A DNA stretch of 64,000 nt from Nitrospirota bacterium (GCA_016212105.1 JACRHJ010000035.1:1-64000), one strand, 5' to 3'. Numbered from the stretch's first letter, positions 23,047 through 32,056 are shown. Numbers and translations: made by a program. Notes: generated by a model not told the origin, from the sequence alone.

Positions 23047-25458
23047 ATGTCCAGGACAAGGCTCCCCCGTTCTCTAAAGAAAAAACTGCATTTCCCGCGC
23101 GTGCCGAGCATCAAGTGGAAGGTGGTCGCGGTCGCGGTCGTCTGCTTCCTCTCCATCGCCGCGGGCTCAGGCTACGCGATATTCGACTCGCTGACGGCCG
23201 ACCTCCCCAAGATAACCTCGCTCAAAAACTACAAGCCGCCGGTGGGCACGCGGATATTCTCGGCGGACGACCACCTCATCGGCCGTATAAAGGTGGACAA
23301 GGGCATATTCGTCCCGCTCGCACAGATACCGGACAGCCTGAAAAAGGCGGCGGTCGCGGTCGAGGACGCGCGTTTTTATACGCACAAGGGCATCGACCCG
23401 CAGGGGATACTGCGCGCGGTGTTCAAGGACGTCCTGTCCATGAGCCTCAAGGAGGGCGGGAGCACCATCACCCAGCAGCTCACCAAGGTCTACTTCCTGA
23501 CGCCGGAGAAGAGCCTGAAACGGAAGCTGAAAGAGGTCGTCCTCGCGCGCAAGATGGAGCAGCAGCTCACCAAGGACGAGATACTCGAACTGTACCTGAA
23601 CAAGATATACTTCGGGCACGGGGCGTACGGCGTCGAGATGGCAGCGCGCACGTACTTCGGGAAGAGGGTGGGCGACCTCACGCTCGGCGAGTCTGCGGTA
23701 ATAGCCGGGCTGATACGCTCCCCGCTCAACTACTCCCCGTACAACAACATGGAGCGCGCGCGGAACAGGCAGAAGACGGTGCTCGGCAGGATGGTGGACG
23801 AGAAGTACATCACCCAGGGCCAGGCGGACAAGGCCTACGCCCAGCCGATGGTCCTCAAGAACCTCCGAGTCCACGAGGAGGTCGCGCCGCACCTGGTAGA
23901 GCAGATACGCATGTACCTGGAGAAGAAGTACGGCGTGGACAAGGTCTACAACGAAGGCCTCGAAGTCAGGACGACCATAAACTACCGTATGCAGGAGGCG
24001 GCGCAGAAGGCGGTCGAGGAGGGGCTCCGAGAACTCGACAAGAGGCAGGGCTACCGGGGCCCGGTCAGCCGCCGGGACCCCGAGGAGATGAAGAAGTTCC
24101 AGGACGACCCGCCGGCCGGACGCGACCTGTTCAAGAGGGGCGAGATAATGTTCGCCACCGTCCTGAAGGTGGACAAGGCCTGGGCGCTGGTGTCGTCGAG
24201 GGGTGGCACGGGCTACATCTCCCTAAAGGACATGGAATGGGCAAAGCTCCTTCCAGGCCAGACCTGGAAAGACGCCAGCGCAAACAACAAGAAGGTAGCA
24301 TCGGACATCCTCAGGCCTGGCGACGTCGTGCAGGTCAGGTTCAGGGACATAGACAAGAAGACCAAGGCGCTGTCGTTCTCGCTGGAGCAGGAGCCGCTCT
24401 CCCAGGCCGCGCTGGTCGCCATAGACCCGTGGGAGGGCAAGGTCGTTGCCCAGGTCGGCGGTTACGACTTCCAGAACAACGAGTTCAACCACGCGGTAAA
24501 CGCCAGGCGCCAGCCCGGCTCCGCCTTCAAACCGTTCGTGTACGCGACCGCGCTCGAGTCCGGTTTCACCCCGGCGTCCATCATGGACGACTCGCCCAAG
24601 AGCTACGACGAAAACGCTTGGAAGCCGCAGAACTTCGACGGCGAGTACTACGGCCCGACCAGGCTCAGGGAGGCGCTGGTCGAGTCCAGAAACGTCGTGA
24701 CGGTGGACCTCCTGAACCAGGTGGGCGTAAAGCACGTGGTCACGCTCGCCCAGAACCTCGGCCTCACCGGGCCGTTCACGAAGGACCTGACGCTCGCGCT
24801 CGGCTCCTGCGGCGTGACCCCGATGGAGCTTACAGCCGCGTATACCGCGTTCGCCAACGGCGGCTATTCCGTAAAACCCGTGACCGTGACCCGGATAACC
24901 GACTCGCACGGGAAACTGCTCGAGGCCAACGAGGCGGCTGTCGAGCAGGTGCTGACGCCAGAGACCGCGTACCAGATAACCAGCATCCTGAAAGACGTCG
25001 TGGCGCGCGGCACCGCGAGGCGCGCGTCCTGGCTCAAATGGCCGGTAGCTGGCAAGACCGGGACGACCAACGACTACAAGGACGCCTGGTTCGTGGGCTA
25101 CACTCCATACCTCGTCGCCGGGGTCTGGGTGGGCAACGACGACACAAAGACGCTCGGACGCGGCGAGGCCGGAGCGCGTTCCGCGCTCCCGATATGGATA
25201 AACTTCATGGGAACGGCCCTCGGCAGCTACCCCCAGGACGACTTCAAGGTGCCGGAAGGCATCACGTTCGTGGACATAGACGCGGACAGCGGGCTCCTCG
25301 CCGCCGGGCACAGCAGGAAGGTCGTCTCGGAGTGCTTCAAGGCCGGCACCGAGCCGACTGACTACACGCCCATGCCCGCGCCAGGAACCGCCGATACGGC
25401 CGTGATAGACGCGGACAAGGAGAAGGAGAAGGCGAGGCGGCTGGAGCAGGCGGATTAG
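23047..25458 (+). CDS. mrcA: Penicillin-binding protein 1A (bifunctional glycosyltransferase/transpeptidase)
   Basis: 803 aa, type II membrane protein that polymerises and cross-links peptidoglycan. One transmembrane segment at about residues 23-46. The GT51 domain carries VEDARFYTHKG (catalytic E near 106), EGGSTITQQL (137-145) and RKMEQQLTKDEILELYLN. An OB-fold insert (about residues 355-460; ATVLKVDKAWALV, LRPGDVVQVRF) identifies the PBP1a group. Transpeptidase motifs: SAFK (PGSAFKPFVYA, about 490), SRN (about 546) and KTG (AGKTGTTNDYKDAWFVGY, about 670). No glycine-rich or basic extension. Appears monocistronic. Confidence 0.96.
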   Translation: MSRTRLPRSLKKKLHFPRVPSIKWKVVAVAVVCFLSIAAGSGYAIFDSLTADLPKITSLKNYKPPVGTRIFSADDHLIGRIKVDKGIFVPLAQIPDSLKKAAVAVEDARFYTHKGIDPQGILRAVFKDVLSMSLKEGGSTITQQLTKVYFLTPEKSLKRKLKEVVLARKMEQQLTKDEILELYLNKIYFGHGAYGVEMAARTYFGKRVGDLTLGESAVIAGLIRSPLNYSPYNNMERARNRQKTVLGRMVDEKYITQGQADKAYAQPMVLKNLRVHEEVAPHLVEQIRMYLEKKYGVDKVYNEGLEVRTTINYRMQEAAQKAVEEGLRELDKRQGYRGPVSRRDPEEMKKFQDDPPAGRDLFKRGEIMFATVLKVDKAWALVSSRGGTGYISLKDMEWAKLLPGQTWKDASANNKKVASDILRPGDVVQVRFRDIDKKTKALSFSLEQEPLSQAALVAIDPWEGKVVAQVGGYDFQNNEFNHAVNARRQPGSAFKPFVYATALESGFTPASIMDDSPKSYDENAWKPQNFDGEYYGPTRLREALVESRNVVTVDLLNQVGVKHVVTLAQNLGLTGPFTKDLTLALGSCGVTPMELTAAYTAFANGGYSVKPVTVTRITDSHGKLLEANEAAVEQVLTPETAYQITSILKDVVARGTARRASWLKWPVAGKTGTTNDYKDAWFVGYTPYLVAGVWVGNDDTKTLGRGEAGARSALPIWINFMGTALGSYPQDDFKVPEGITFVDIDADSGLLAAGHSRKVVSECFKAGTEPTDYTPMPAPGTADTAVIDADKEKEKARRLEQAD

Positions 25459-25521
25459 ACGTTACCGTAGGTTATTGCACGTATCTAATGCCAACGTGTG
25501 GCAGGCGGCATAATTATTATC

Positions 25522-25550
25522 TTGACATTGTCTCTTTAACGATATATGTA
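25522..25550 (+). promoter_or_regulatory. Promoter of the cyclase/radical SAM - HD operon
   Basis: Perfect TTGACA (25522-25527), 17 bp, TATGTA (25545-25550), in a sharply AT-rich stretch that begins right after the PBP gene. It predicts a leader of about 85 nt. Confidence 0.5.
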
Positions 25551-25642
25551 TTGAGGATATAGCCCCTTATCGTAAAAGGTTGGTACCTGCAGCAGAGGAG
25601 ATTCACCATTCTCATCTCTCTGACAAACGGAGGTTAAGCAGA

Positions 25643-28486
25643 ATGCTGTACATAAGAAACTTATATAATAACGAGTACAATGGGTATACATATGCCAAGA
25701 TGAAAGGCGAGATAGAAAAGAAACTAATATCCAATTTTGATGATGGCATAGTCTTTTATTTGGCCGTAGTCCCAATGGAAGATGCCGGCTCAGAGCATTT
25801 GCTAATGGTTGTTAGGCGGCTTGTAATGTCGCGTCTTAACGGAAAAGCCGATGCCGACTTTGAAAATTTCAAGCTTAAACTTATGGAGCCGGGCTTACTA
25901 AGCCGGATTGACTCGTATATATCCGAAAATAATTTATCCTCAAAATCACACTTGTATAAACGCTATGAGATAGCACGCCTCTTGTCTGAGAAGGGGTGCT
26001 ACAAGGAGGGGTTATACCTTTTTGACCTCATTTTGAGCGAGAGTGCTAAAACGGATATAGTGTGGTATTTCGCCATGTCAGGTTATGTTGTCGTTCTTCA
26101 AAATCGGGGCTTGTTCGCGCAGGCAAAGGAAATTGCAGATTCGCTGATGGATGCCTGTAATCAGCTTGACGAGAATGTTATTTCAACTGAACAAAAGAAC
26201 AGCATCCTTTATTTTAGCAATAAACACTATGCCACATTATTGAGAAGACTCCATTTTACTGACTTGAGTCGTAAGGTTAGAACTAGCATTATTGCACATT
26301 TGGAAGCAGCTTGGAGGTTTTGTCCTTCATATTATGTATGCTTCAGTAAAGGCTTCTTTCATTATTTTATAGGGGAATATGAAAATGCGCTCACCGAGTA
26401 CAATAATTGCCTTGATATGTTGGAAGGTCACGAAAACGAATATTATTTAATTCATCTTAATTGTTGTCTTGCTGAAATGGGATTGCAGAAGAACTTTGAA
26501 GCGTCTCATTACACAAGTAGAATATTGCCCAAGCTTAACAAATACAAAGATAGTGCGGAGAGTTTTCCAAACTTCAAAAATGAAATTAACGACTTTCTCG
26601 TTAAATTAATTGAGGATTTTTATAACGGGAACGATCCGGATCAAGCCATTCTTCCTGATGTAAGACCAGGTTTTGAGAAGTTGTTGGGTACAAACGAAAG
26701 CCTCTATTGCATTAACAACGACTTAAAGAGAGTTACTGATTATTTTAGGCTTAAAACTTCATCGAGACTTCACGCTTATTTTAAGGAAGAACGCGAGGAT
26801 GCAGAACGCAAGTTTGCAAACTTTGCTCGCGTCTTGGACAATTCGCCCACCCTGGCCCCCAGACAAGGTATCGCGCTCTGTGTTGACATCAGGGGCTTTA
26901 CCAAGATGATGGATGTTGGAGATAATAAACGAGCCACTGATAGCCTAAAGATTCTTCGCACACTTCTGCATACATACGTTTCAAGCCATTTCGATGACCT
27001 GAACTCTACAGGAGATGGCTATTTGTTCGTAAAATATACCGACAAGAATACTTCAATAGATGATTATACAACCATGGTTCTCGATATTGTAAGCAAGCTT
27101 GAATTAGTCTTCAACGAAATACCAAAAAGGGCAAAGGTATTGTGCTTAGATGAAGGCTTTAAAATCGGGGCGGGTATTAGTTGTGGTGAATTGATAAGAT
27201 TGAGGGCAGAGTACAATAGAAGTGTTAGCTATTATTTCCTTGGAGATGCTGCCAACAAGGCTACAAGGGTGTGTGATTTCGCCCGGCCGCAGGGTATTGT
27301 CATCCATTACAACAGCGAGCATCCATTGATTGATAAAGATGTGATAGCAAAAGCTATCACGGTAAAATACGCCAACCTTAAAGGGAAGCCTGGTGAAACA
27401 TATTGTGTATTGCTCTCGCAGGATGTTAATGAGTTGTGTCACGAGTATAGCCACGCGTTCAAATATATCTTTAAGTCTGCAAGTCCTAACGAAAAGAGGA
27501 TATTTGTCAACTATGGAGAGCCGTGCAAGAAAGGGTGCATGTACTGTTTAAACCCTAACTCAAAATACGAGACATTTAAGATTAATGATTTTGATGAGGA
27601 GCTAAAGAAGTTTTCTGCAACAGATCCATCAGGCGAGTATTTGGTTTCCTTGGGGTGTGAAAACGAGGCTCTCGACGCAAACAACAAAACAGCGACCACC
27701 GAGCTGACGATTCACCTTCTCGATAATACAAAATACTCAATCCAGATTTCCACCAAGGCTGATGCAGAAACTATTGCCACCTTTATTGATAACCTTGAGG
27801 TTGGCTTAAAGGTAGTAAGTAAAGACGACATTAAAACACGACTGGTATTCTTGTATTCTTTATGTACCGTAGAGCAATCGCATGTTCTGGAAAAAAACAG
27901 GTTCAGCGATGCAGGCGCCAACTCTGAGGAGCGTGTCAACAAAATAGAAAATGATCTCCAAAGGCTTCTATCGATAGCAAAACGTGGATATAGATTTATA
28001 CCGTATGTCAAACCCTTCTTGCCGGGTATTACAGATAAAGACGTTAAATTGAGAAAGATGTTGTCTGATTTCGATACCGTTGTCGTTGGCTATCCGTATT
28101 TTTCGAGGCAGATAATGTATTCGCTCTCGTCTACGTTATGTAATCAACCGGAAGGTGCCAAGTATTATGACTATTCCAAGTACTTCAGCGACAACGATGT
28201 CCTTGCCCTGACCCATCCGCATAGCACTGGTGATAAGTTGTTTGCGTTTGATTACAAGAAAGAGTTAATGGACTATGTGGCTTCGGTTGAGGGGGTTAAT
28301 GATAATATAAAGATATTTCTGTCAAGCCCATGCGCGGTTGCTTCTTGCAAGGGTGAGACGTGTTCGACAAACGTCGGTGACAGGTCTAAAGAAATTGCGT
28401 CTTTACTTTGCAGGAGTCGGGACGCCGAGAACTCGGACAGGCGCAAGTGCCCAAATTCCAGTTGTGAGCATAACTCACCGAAATGA
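25643..28486 (+). CDS. TPR-like / class III nucleotidyl cyclase / radical SAM fusion protein
   Basis: 947 aa from the ATG at 25643, which has GGAGG 9 nt upstream; a TTG at 25580 has none. N-terminal ~380 residues are helical and TPR-like (for example FFHYFIGEYENALTEYNNCL). A class III cyclase domain spans about 405-590: CVDIRGFT and GDGYLF hold both metal aspartates (D415, D458), and LGDAANKATR holds the transition-state N538 and R542. Positions that usually read Lys and Asp for ATP are N454 and Y531, so the substrate is uncertain. A radical SAM domain follows from about 615: GEPCKKGCMYC has the CX3CX2C cluster ligands (C628, C632, C635), with YVKPFLPGITDKD later. The tail has six more Cys (897-941), perhaps an extra Fe-S site. 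AT-rich, likely acquired. The stop overlaps the HD gene. Confidence 0.85.
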   Translation: MLYIRNLYNNEYNGYTYAKMKGEIEKKLISNFDDGIVFYLAVVPMEDAGSEHLLMVVRRLVMSRLNGKADADFENFKLKLMEPGLLSRIDSYISENNLSSKSHLYKRYEIARLLSEKGCYKEGLYLFDLILSESAKTDIVWYFAMSGYVVVLQNRGLFAQAKEIADSLMDACNQLDENVISTEQKNSILYFSNKHYATLLRRLHFTDLSRKVRTSIIAHLEAAWRFCPSYYVCFSKGFFHYFIGEYENALTEYNNCLDMLEGHENEYYLIHLNCCLAEMGLQKNFEASHYTSRILPKLNKYKDSAESFPNFKNEINDFLVKLIEDFYNGNDPDQAILPDVRPGFEKLLGTNESLYCINNDLKRVTDYFRLKTSSRLHAYFKEEREDAERKFANFARVLDNSPTLAPRQGIALCVDIRGFTKMMDVGDNKRATDSLKILRTLLHTYVSSHFDDLNSTGDGYLFVKYTDKNTSIDDYTTMVLDIVSKLELVFNEIPKRAKVLCLDEGFKIGAGISCGELIRLRAEYNRSVSYYFLGDAANKATRVCDFARPQGIVIHYNSEHPLIDKDVIAKAITVKYANLKGKPGETYCVLLSQDVNELCHEYSHAFKYIFKSASPNEKRIFVNYGEPCKKGCMYCLNPNSKYETFKINDFDEELKKFSATDPSGEYLVSLGCENEALDANNKTATTELTIHLLDNTKYSIQISTKADAETIATFIDNLEVGLKVVSKDDIKTRLVFLYSLCTVEQSHVLEKNRFSDAGANSEERVNKIENDLQRLLSIAKRGYRFIPYVKPFLPGITDKDVKLRKMLSDFDTVVVGYPYFSRQIMYSLSSTLCNQPEGAKYYDYSKYFSDNDVLALTHPHSTGDKLFAFDYKKELMDYVASVEGVNDNIKIFLSSPCAVASCKGETCSTNVGDRSKEIASLLCRSRDAENSDRRKCPNSSCEHNSPK

Positions 28487-29274
28487 ACACTGATATAGAG
28501 AGATGGATAGTTTCCCGGTTGAGCGGGAAAAATCAGGACGCTTCGGATCAAAGCCATGACCTGGACCACTTCATGCGTGTTAACAATATCGCGCGCAAGT
28601 TGTTGAGTTTGTTTGAGCATGACAATCCGGCAATCCAACTGGAATATGAAGACCGAATAGTGTTGTCATCGGCATGCTTGTTGCACGATATAGGCGACAA
28701 AAAGCTATGCGGCGGGATAGACATGCGAGAGAGAAATATAAGGGATTTTCTTGGCATGGGCGTGGCCGAGTTGACTATTACGCCTGACGTTGTGAGCAGA
28801 ACATGTATGATTGTTTCCAAGGCATCGTTCAGTGATTTTGTTGCGGAGAGAGACAAGAAAAACAGAAGAGGTTTGTGGAGTGAAAATGACAATCTGGTTT
28901 GCGATATTCTTGAGGATTCGGATAGAATCGACGCTATTGGGGCCGTAGGGATTGCAAGGTGCCTTGCATTTAAAAAGAATGTAGGGATATTAAAACCGAA
29001 TGAAAGGCCGCGGACATTAAGCGAGTTAGGGAGGGCCGCAACTTGTGACGTGGAATACAGGTCGGCCATTACTCACTTTTTCGAGAAATTGCTACATATT
29101 CACAAGAACCTTAATCTGGATGTGAGTAAACGATTTGCTCAAGACAGACATGAACTGACGGTTAATTATCTTAAAGCGTTTCTTGAAGAATACAAAATGA
29201 CATCCGAAGAATATATTCCAACGATAATGGAATTGCAGGAGATGTGTTCAAATACCAATTGGTATGAACGCTGA
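28483..29274 (+). CDS. HD-domain nucleotide hydrolase (YpgQ/COG1418-like)
   Basis: 263 aa; its ATG overlaps the stop of the fusion gene (ATGA), so both proteins should be made together. HD metal ligands are H25 (SHDLDHFMRV), H68-D69 (CLLHDIGD) and D147 in LEDSDRIDAIGAVGIARCL. That last motif is the signature of the YpgQ-type HD hydrolases; Bacillus YpgQ splits (d)NTPs to monophosphates and pyrophosphate. It could degrade the product or substrate of the cyclase, or nucleotides in general (inference). AT-rich like its partner. No further gene follows in the operon. Confidence 0.85.
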   Translation: MNTDIERWIVSRLSGKNQDASDQSHDLDHFMRVNNIARKLLSLFEHDNPAIQLEYEDRIVLSSACLLHDIGDKKLCGGIDMRERNIRDFLGMGVAELTITPDVVSRTCMIVSKASFSDFVAERDKKNRRGLWSENDNLVCDILEDSDRIDAIGAVGIARCLAFKKNVGILKPNERPRTLSELGRAATCDVEYRSAITHFFEKLLHIHKNLNLDVSKRFAQDRHELTVNYLKAFLEEYKMTSEEYIPTIMELQEMCSNTNWYER

Positions 29275-29281
29275 TTTCCCC

Positions 29282-29310
29282 TTGCCCTTTCCCCCGTACC
29301 CTGCTAATAT
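29282..29310 (+). promoter_or_regulatory. Promoter abutting the envC-like start codon
   Basis: TTGCCC (29282-29287), 17 bp, TAATAT (29305-29310) with a TGC just upstream of the -10. The expected start point is the A of the ATG at 29317; no ribosome site is possible, so the transcript is probably leaderless. Confidence 0.45.
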
Positions 29311-29316
29311 TCCCCC

Positions 29317-30534
29317 ATGTTTATAAGGGCCTGCATTATAGCCGTCCTGACGTCGGCGGCGCTCCTCACGTCCGCGCCCGCGCGCGCCGCGGACGACCCG
29401 TCGAAGGCCAAGACCGAGCTTGAGCGCATCCAGAGAGAACTCACAGGCATAAAGAAGAAGGCCACCGAGACCGGCAAGAAGGAGAAGTCCGTCCTGACCG
29501 AGATCGAGAAGATGGACCGGAAGCTCTCGGCCAAGCGGGCCGAGGTGAAGAAGCTGGAGAAGCACTTGGGCAAGGTCAGTTCGGAACTCGAAACCACCGC
29601 GCAGGAGATGGAAAACACGAACAGCAAGCTCGCAGAGAGGCAGGGCTCGCTCAGGGAGCGGCTCCGTGCGATGTACACTGCGGGACGTGCAGGCGGGGCA
29701 TGGGCGCTGCTCATGACCGGCGACTACGGGGGTACGCTCAAGCGGTACAAGTACCTCTCCGTGATGTCCCAGAGGGACAAGACGCTGGTGGACAGGTACG
29801 CGAGCGACCTCGACGAGCTGGCCCGCCACAGGGAGCTCCTCGGCGAGAAGCGCAGGGACTACGACTCCCTGAGGGCGGCCCGGGACAAGGAGGCGAAAAA
29901 GGTCGCGGCGCAGGAGGAGGACAAGAAGAGGCTGCTCGTCACCATAAGGAAGCAGAAGGGCTCCTACGAGGCGATGGCGAGGGAGCTGGAGGAATCGAGC
30001 AGGAGGATGCAGGCGCTCATCCAGAGGATCGAGGCCGAGTCGAAGGCGCGCGAGAAGGCGGCCTCGAAGCCGCCAGCGTCCGGCGCCCCCGGCGCCCCGA
30101 AGCCCCATGTCGCGGCCGCTCCGCCCGGCAGTTTCCCGTCCCTCAAGGCCGGGCTGGACTGGCCGGTGGCCGGGAAGGTCATAAGCCGGTTCGGCAGGCA
30201 GAAGCACCCCGATTTCGACACGTACATAGACAAGAAGGGGATAGAGATACAGGCGGGGGTGGGCTCGGACGTTCGCGCGGTCGAGGCGGCCGAGGTCGCC
30301 TTCGCCGACTGGTTCAAGGGGCTCGGCCTGGTAGCGATACTGCACCACGGGGGCGACTACTACACGGTATACGCCCACCTCTCGGGACTCAGGGTGAAGA
30401 CGGGCGACCGGGTGTCGAAGGGCCAGAACATAGCCTCGGTCGGGGACTCGGGCGCGTCCGGGCCCTCGCTCTACTTCGAGGTCAGGCGCGGGGCGTCCGC
30501 CCAGGACCCGCTCCGGTGGCTCAGGAGAAGGTAA
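29317..30534 (+). CDS. EnvC-like murein hydrolase activator (degenerate LytM/M23)
   Basis: 405 aa. A signal peptide (residues 1-24, ending APARA) exports it to the periplasm. A long coiled coil covers about 30-245, a Pro/Ala linker about 250-275, and a LytM domain 280-405. The zinc ligands of active LytM enzymes are lost: the GIEI strand lacks the first His, and the last motif reads SLYFEVRRG where active enzymes have HFE. This matches EnvC, which activates amidases instead of cutting peptidoglycan. It lies just upstream of ctpA, a common pairing. Confidence 0.9.
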   Translation: MFIRACIIAVLTSAALLTSAPARAADDPSKAKTELERIQRELTGIKKKATETGKKEKSVLTEIEKMDRKLSAKRAEVKKLEKHLGKVSSELETTAQEMENTNSKLAERQGSLRERLRAMYTAGRAGGAWALLMTGDYGGTLKRYKYLSVMSQRDKTLVDRYASDLDELARHRELLGEKRRDYDSLRAARDKEAKKVAAQEEDKKRLLVTIRKQKGSYEAMARELEESSRRMQALIQRIEAESKAREKAASKPPASGAPGAPKPHVAAAPPGSFPSLKAGLDWPVAGKVISRFGRQKHPDFDTYIDKKGIEIQAGVGSDVRAVEAAEVAFADWFKGLGLVAILHHGGDYYTVYAHLSGLRVKTGDRVSKGQNIASVGDSGASGPSLYFEVRRGASAQDPLRWLRRR

Positions 30535-30545
30535 GAAATACCTCT

Positions 30546-30573
30546 TTGCTAATCAGGCGCAATGCGGTATAAT
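30546..30573 (+). promoter_or_regulatory. Probable ctpA promoter
   Basis: TTGCTA (30546-30551), 16 bp, perfect TATAAT (30568-30573). The transcript would carry the dispersed hairpin at 30589-30626 in its leader. Confidence 0.5.
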
Positions 30574-30588
30574 TACATAACTCATAGA

Positions 30589-30626
30589 AGTTTTTGGGCC
30601 GCCTTTTTCCAAAAAGGCGGGACTTT
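30589..30626 (+). repeat. Dispersed hairpin AGTTTTTGGGCCGCC... (copy 1)
   Basis: CCGCCTTTTT and AAAAAGGCGG form a perfect hairpin with a 2-nt loop, flanked by AGTTTTTGGG and GACTTT. Near-identical copies lie at 46649-46686 (upstream of trxB) and, inverted, at 36773-36804. Confidence 0.85.
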
Positions 30627-30658
30627 CCAATCACCCCGTTCCGGTTTGGAGGATTTAG

Positions 30659-32035
30659 ATGCGTTTTTTCGGCAGTGACAGAAGTGTGGCCCCGCTCGTG
30701 GCGGTGCTTGTATTCGTGATGGGCGTCTTCATGGGCTCGGTCATGGTGCGTTACAGCCAGGCGGACAACGAGACTTACGACAACCTCAAGACGTTCTCCG
30801 AGGTGCTGTCGCTGGTGCAGAGGAACTACGTCGAGGAGGTGGACGCCAAGGAGCTTATCTATGGCGCCATCAAGGGGATGCTGAACAACCTCGACCCGCA
30901 CTCCTCGTTCATGACGCCGGAGATGTACAAGGAGATGCAGGTCGACACAAAGGGCGAGTTCGGCGGACTCGGCATCCAGATAGGCATCAAGGACAAGATG
31001 CTGACCGTCATCGCGCCGATCGAGGACACCCCGGCCTATGCCGCCGGCATCCTCGCGGGCGACAAGATAGTCAAGATAGACGGCGCTCAGACCAAGGACA
31101 TGACGCTCACGGAGGCGGTCGAGAAGATGCGCGGCCCAAAGGGGACGAAGGTCACGATTACGGTCTGGCGCGAGGGCTTCAAGGAGCCCAAGGACTACAC
31201 GCTTACACGCGACATCATAAAAATCAAGAGCGTCAAGTCCAAGGTGATGGATGACATTGGGTATGTGCGCGTCAGCCAGTTCCAGGAGAACACGGACACC
31301 GACCTCCAGAAGGCACTGGCGGAGCTTGACGAGAATAAGGTCAGGGCTATAGTCCTGGACCTCAGGAACGACCCGGGCGGGCTCCTCAACATGGCGGTGG
31401 ACGTCGCGGGCGAGTTCCTGCCTACCGGCAAGCTCGTGGTCTACATCAAGGGCAGGGACGGCAAGAAGGACGAGTTCTTCACCGCCAACAAGAGCCCGAG
31501 GACCGAAATGCCGATGGTGGTCCTGGTGAACGAGGGTTCGGCCTCGGCCTCCGAGATCGTCGCGGGCGCGCTCCAGGACTGGGGCAGGGCGGTGGTCATG
31601 GGCACGACCACCTTCGGCAAGGGCTCCGTCCAGACGGTCATAGGGCTGTCCGACGGCTCCGGCCTCAGGCTCACCACGGCGAAGTACTACACGCCGAAGG
31701 ACCGCTCGATACAGAACACCGGCATCAAGCCGGACATAGAGGTCAAGCAGCCGCCCCTCGCCGGTAACAACGCACGCGAGACCGACTTCCCGCACTCGCT
31801 CAGGGAGAAGGACCTTGAGAGACACCTGGGCAACGAGACGGTGAAGGAGGACGAGGCTGCTCCCGATGCCAAGCAGGACGCCGAGCCCAAGAAGGAGCCG
31901 ACCATAGAGGAGATGCCGGGCGACAGCACGACTCTCGGGCCGGTCGAGCGCTCAGAGAAGGACGACTACCAGCTCCAGAGGGCAGTGGACCTGCTGAAGG
32001 GCCTGCTGATACTCGATGCGCAGAAGAAGAAGTAG
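30659..32035 (+). CDS. ctpA: Carboxyl-terminal processing protease (S41 family)
   Basis: 458 aa. An N-terminal hydrophobic segment (about residues 10-31) exports or anchors it. A PDZ domain around 95-175 (GEFGGLGIQIGIKDKMLTVI, GILAGDKIVKIDG) binds substrate tails. The S41 catalytic domain has NEGSASASEIVAG with the nucleophilic Ser (about 297) and TTTFGKGSVQT with the catalytic Lys (about 321). RNDPGGLLNMAVDVAGEFLP is also typical. The C-terminal extension is acidic. Processes or degrades periplasmic proteins. A long terminator-like hairpin follows. Confidence 0.96.
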   Translation: MRFFGSDRSVAPLVAVLVFVMGVFMGSVMVRYSQADNETYDNLKTFSEVLSLVQRNYVEEVDAKELIYGAIKGMLNNLDPHSSFMTPEMYKEMQVDTKGEFGGLGIQIGIKDKMLTVIAPIEDTPAYAAGILAGDKIVKIDGAQTKDMTLTEAVEKMRGPKGTKVTITVWREGFKEPKDYTLTRDIIKIKSVKSKVMDDIGYVRVSQFQENTDTDLQKALAELDENKVRAIVLDLRNDPGGLLNMAVDVAGEFLPTGKLVVYIKGRDGKKDEFFTANKSPRTEMPMVVLVNEGSASASEIVAGALQDWGRAVVMGTTTFGKGSVQTVIGLSDGSGLRLTTAKYYTPKDRSIQNTGIKPDIEVKQPPLAGNNARETDFPHSLREKDLERHLGNETVKEDEAAPDAKQDAEPKKEPTIEEMPGDSTTLGPVERSEKDDYQLQRAVDLLKGLLILDAQKKK

Positions 32036-32056
32036 ACCCTTCGGGGGTTACATGTG

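Noticed and set aside
23115..25361. A 748-codon plus-strand frame inside the PBP gene
   Set aside because: Arg/Gly/Pro-rich with no motif. The overlapping frame has every PBP1a motif.
25580..25642. Upstream TTG start for the cyclase/radical SAM protein
   Set aside because: No ribosome site, while ATG 25643 has GGAGG at ideal spacing.
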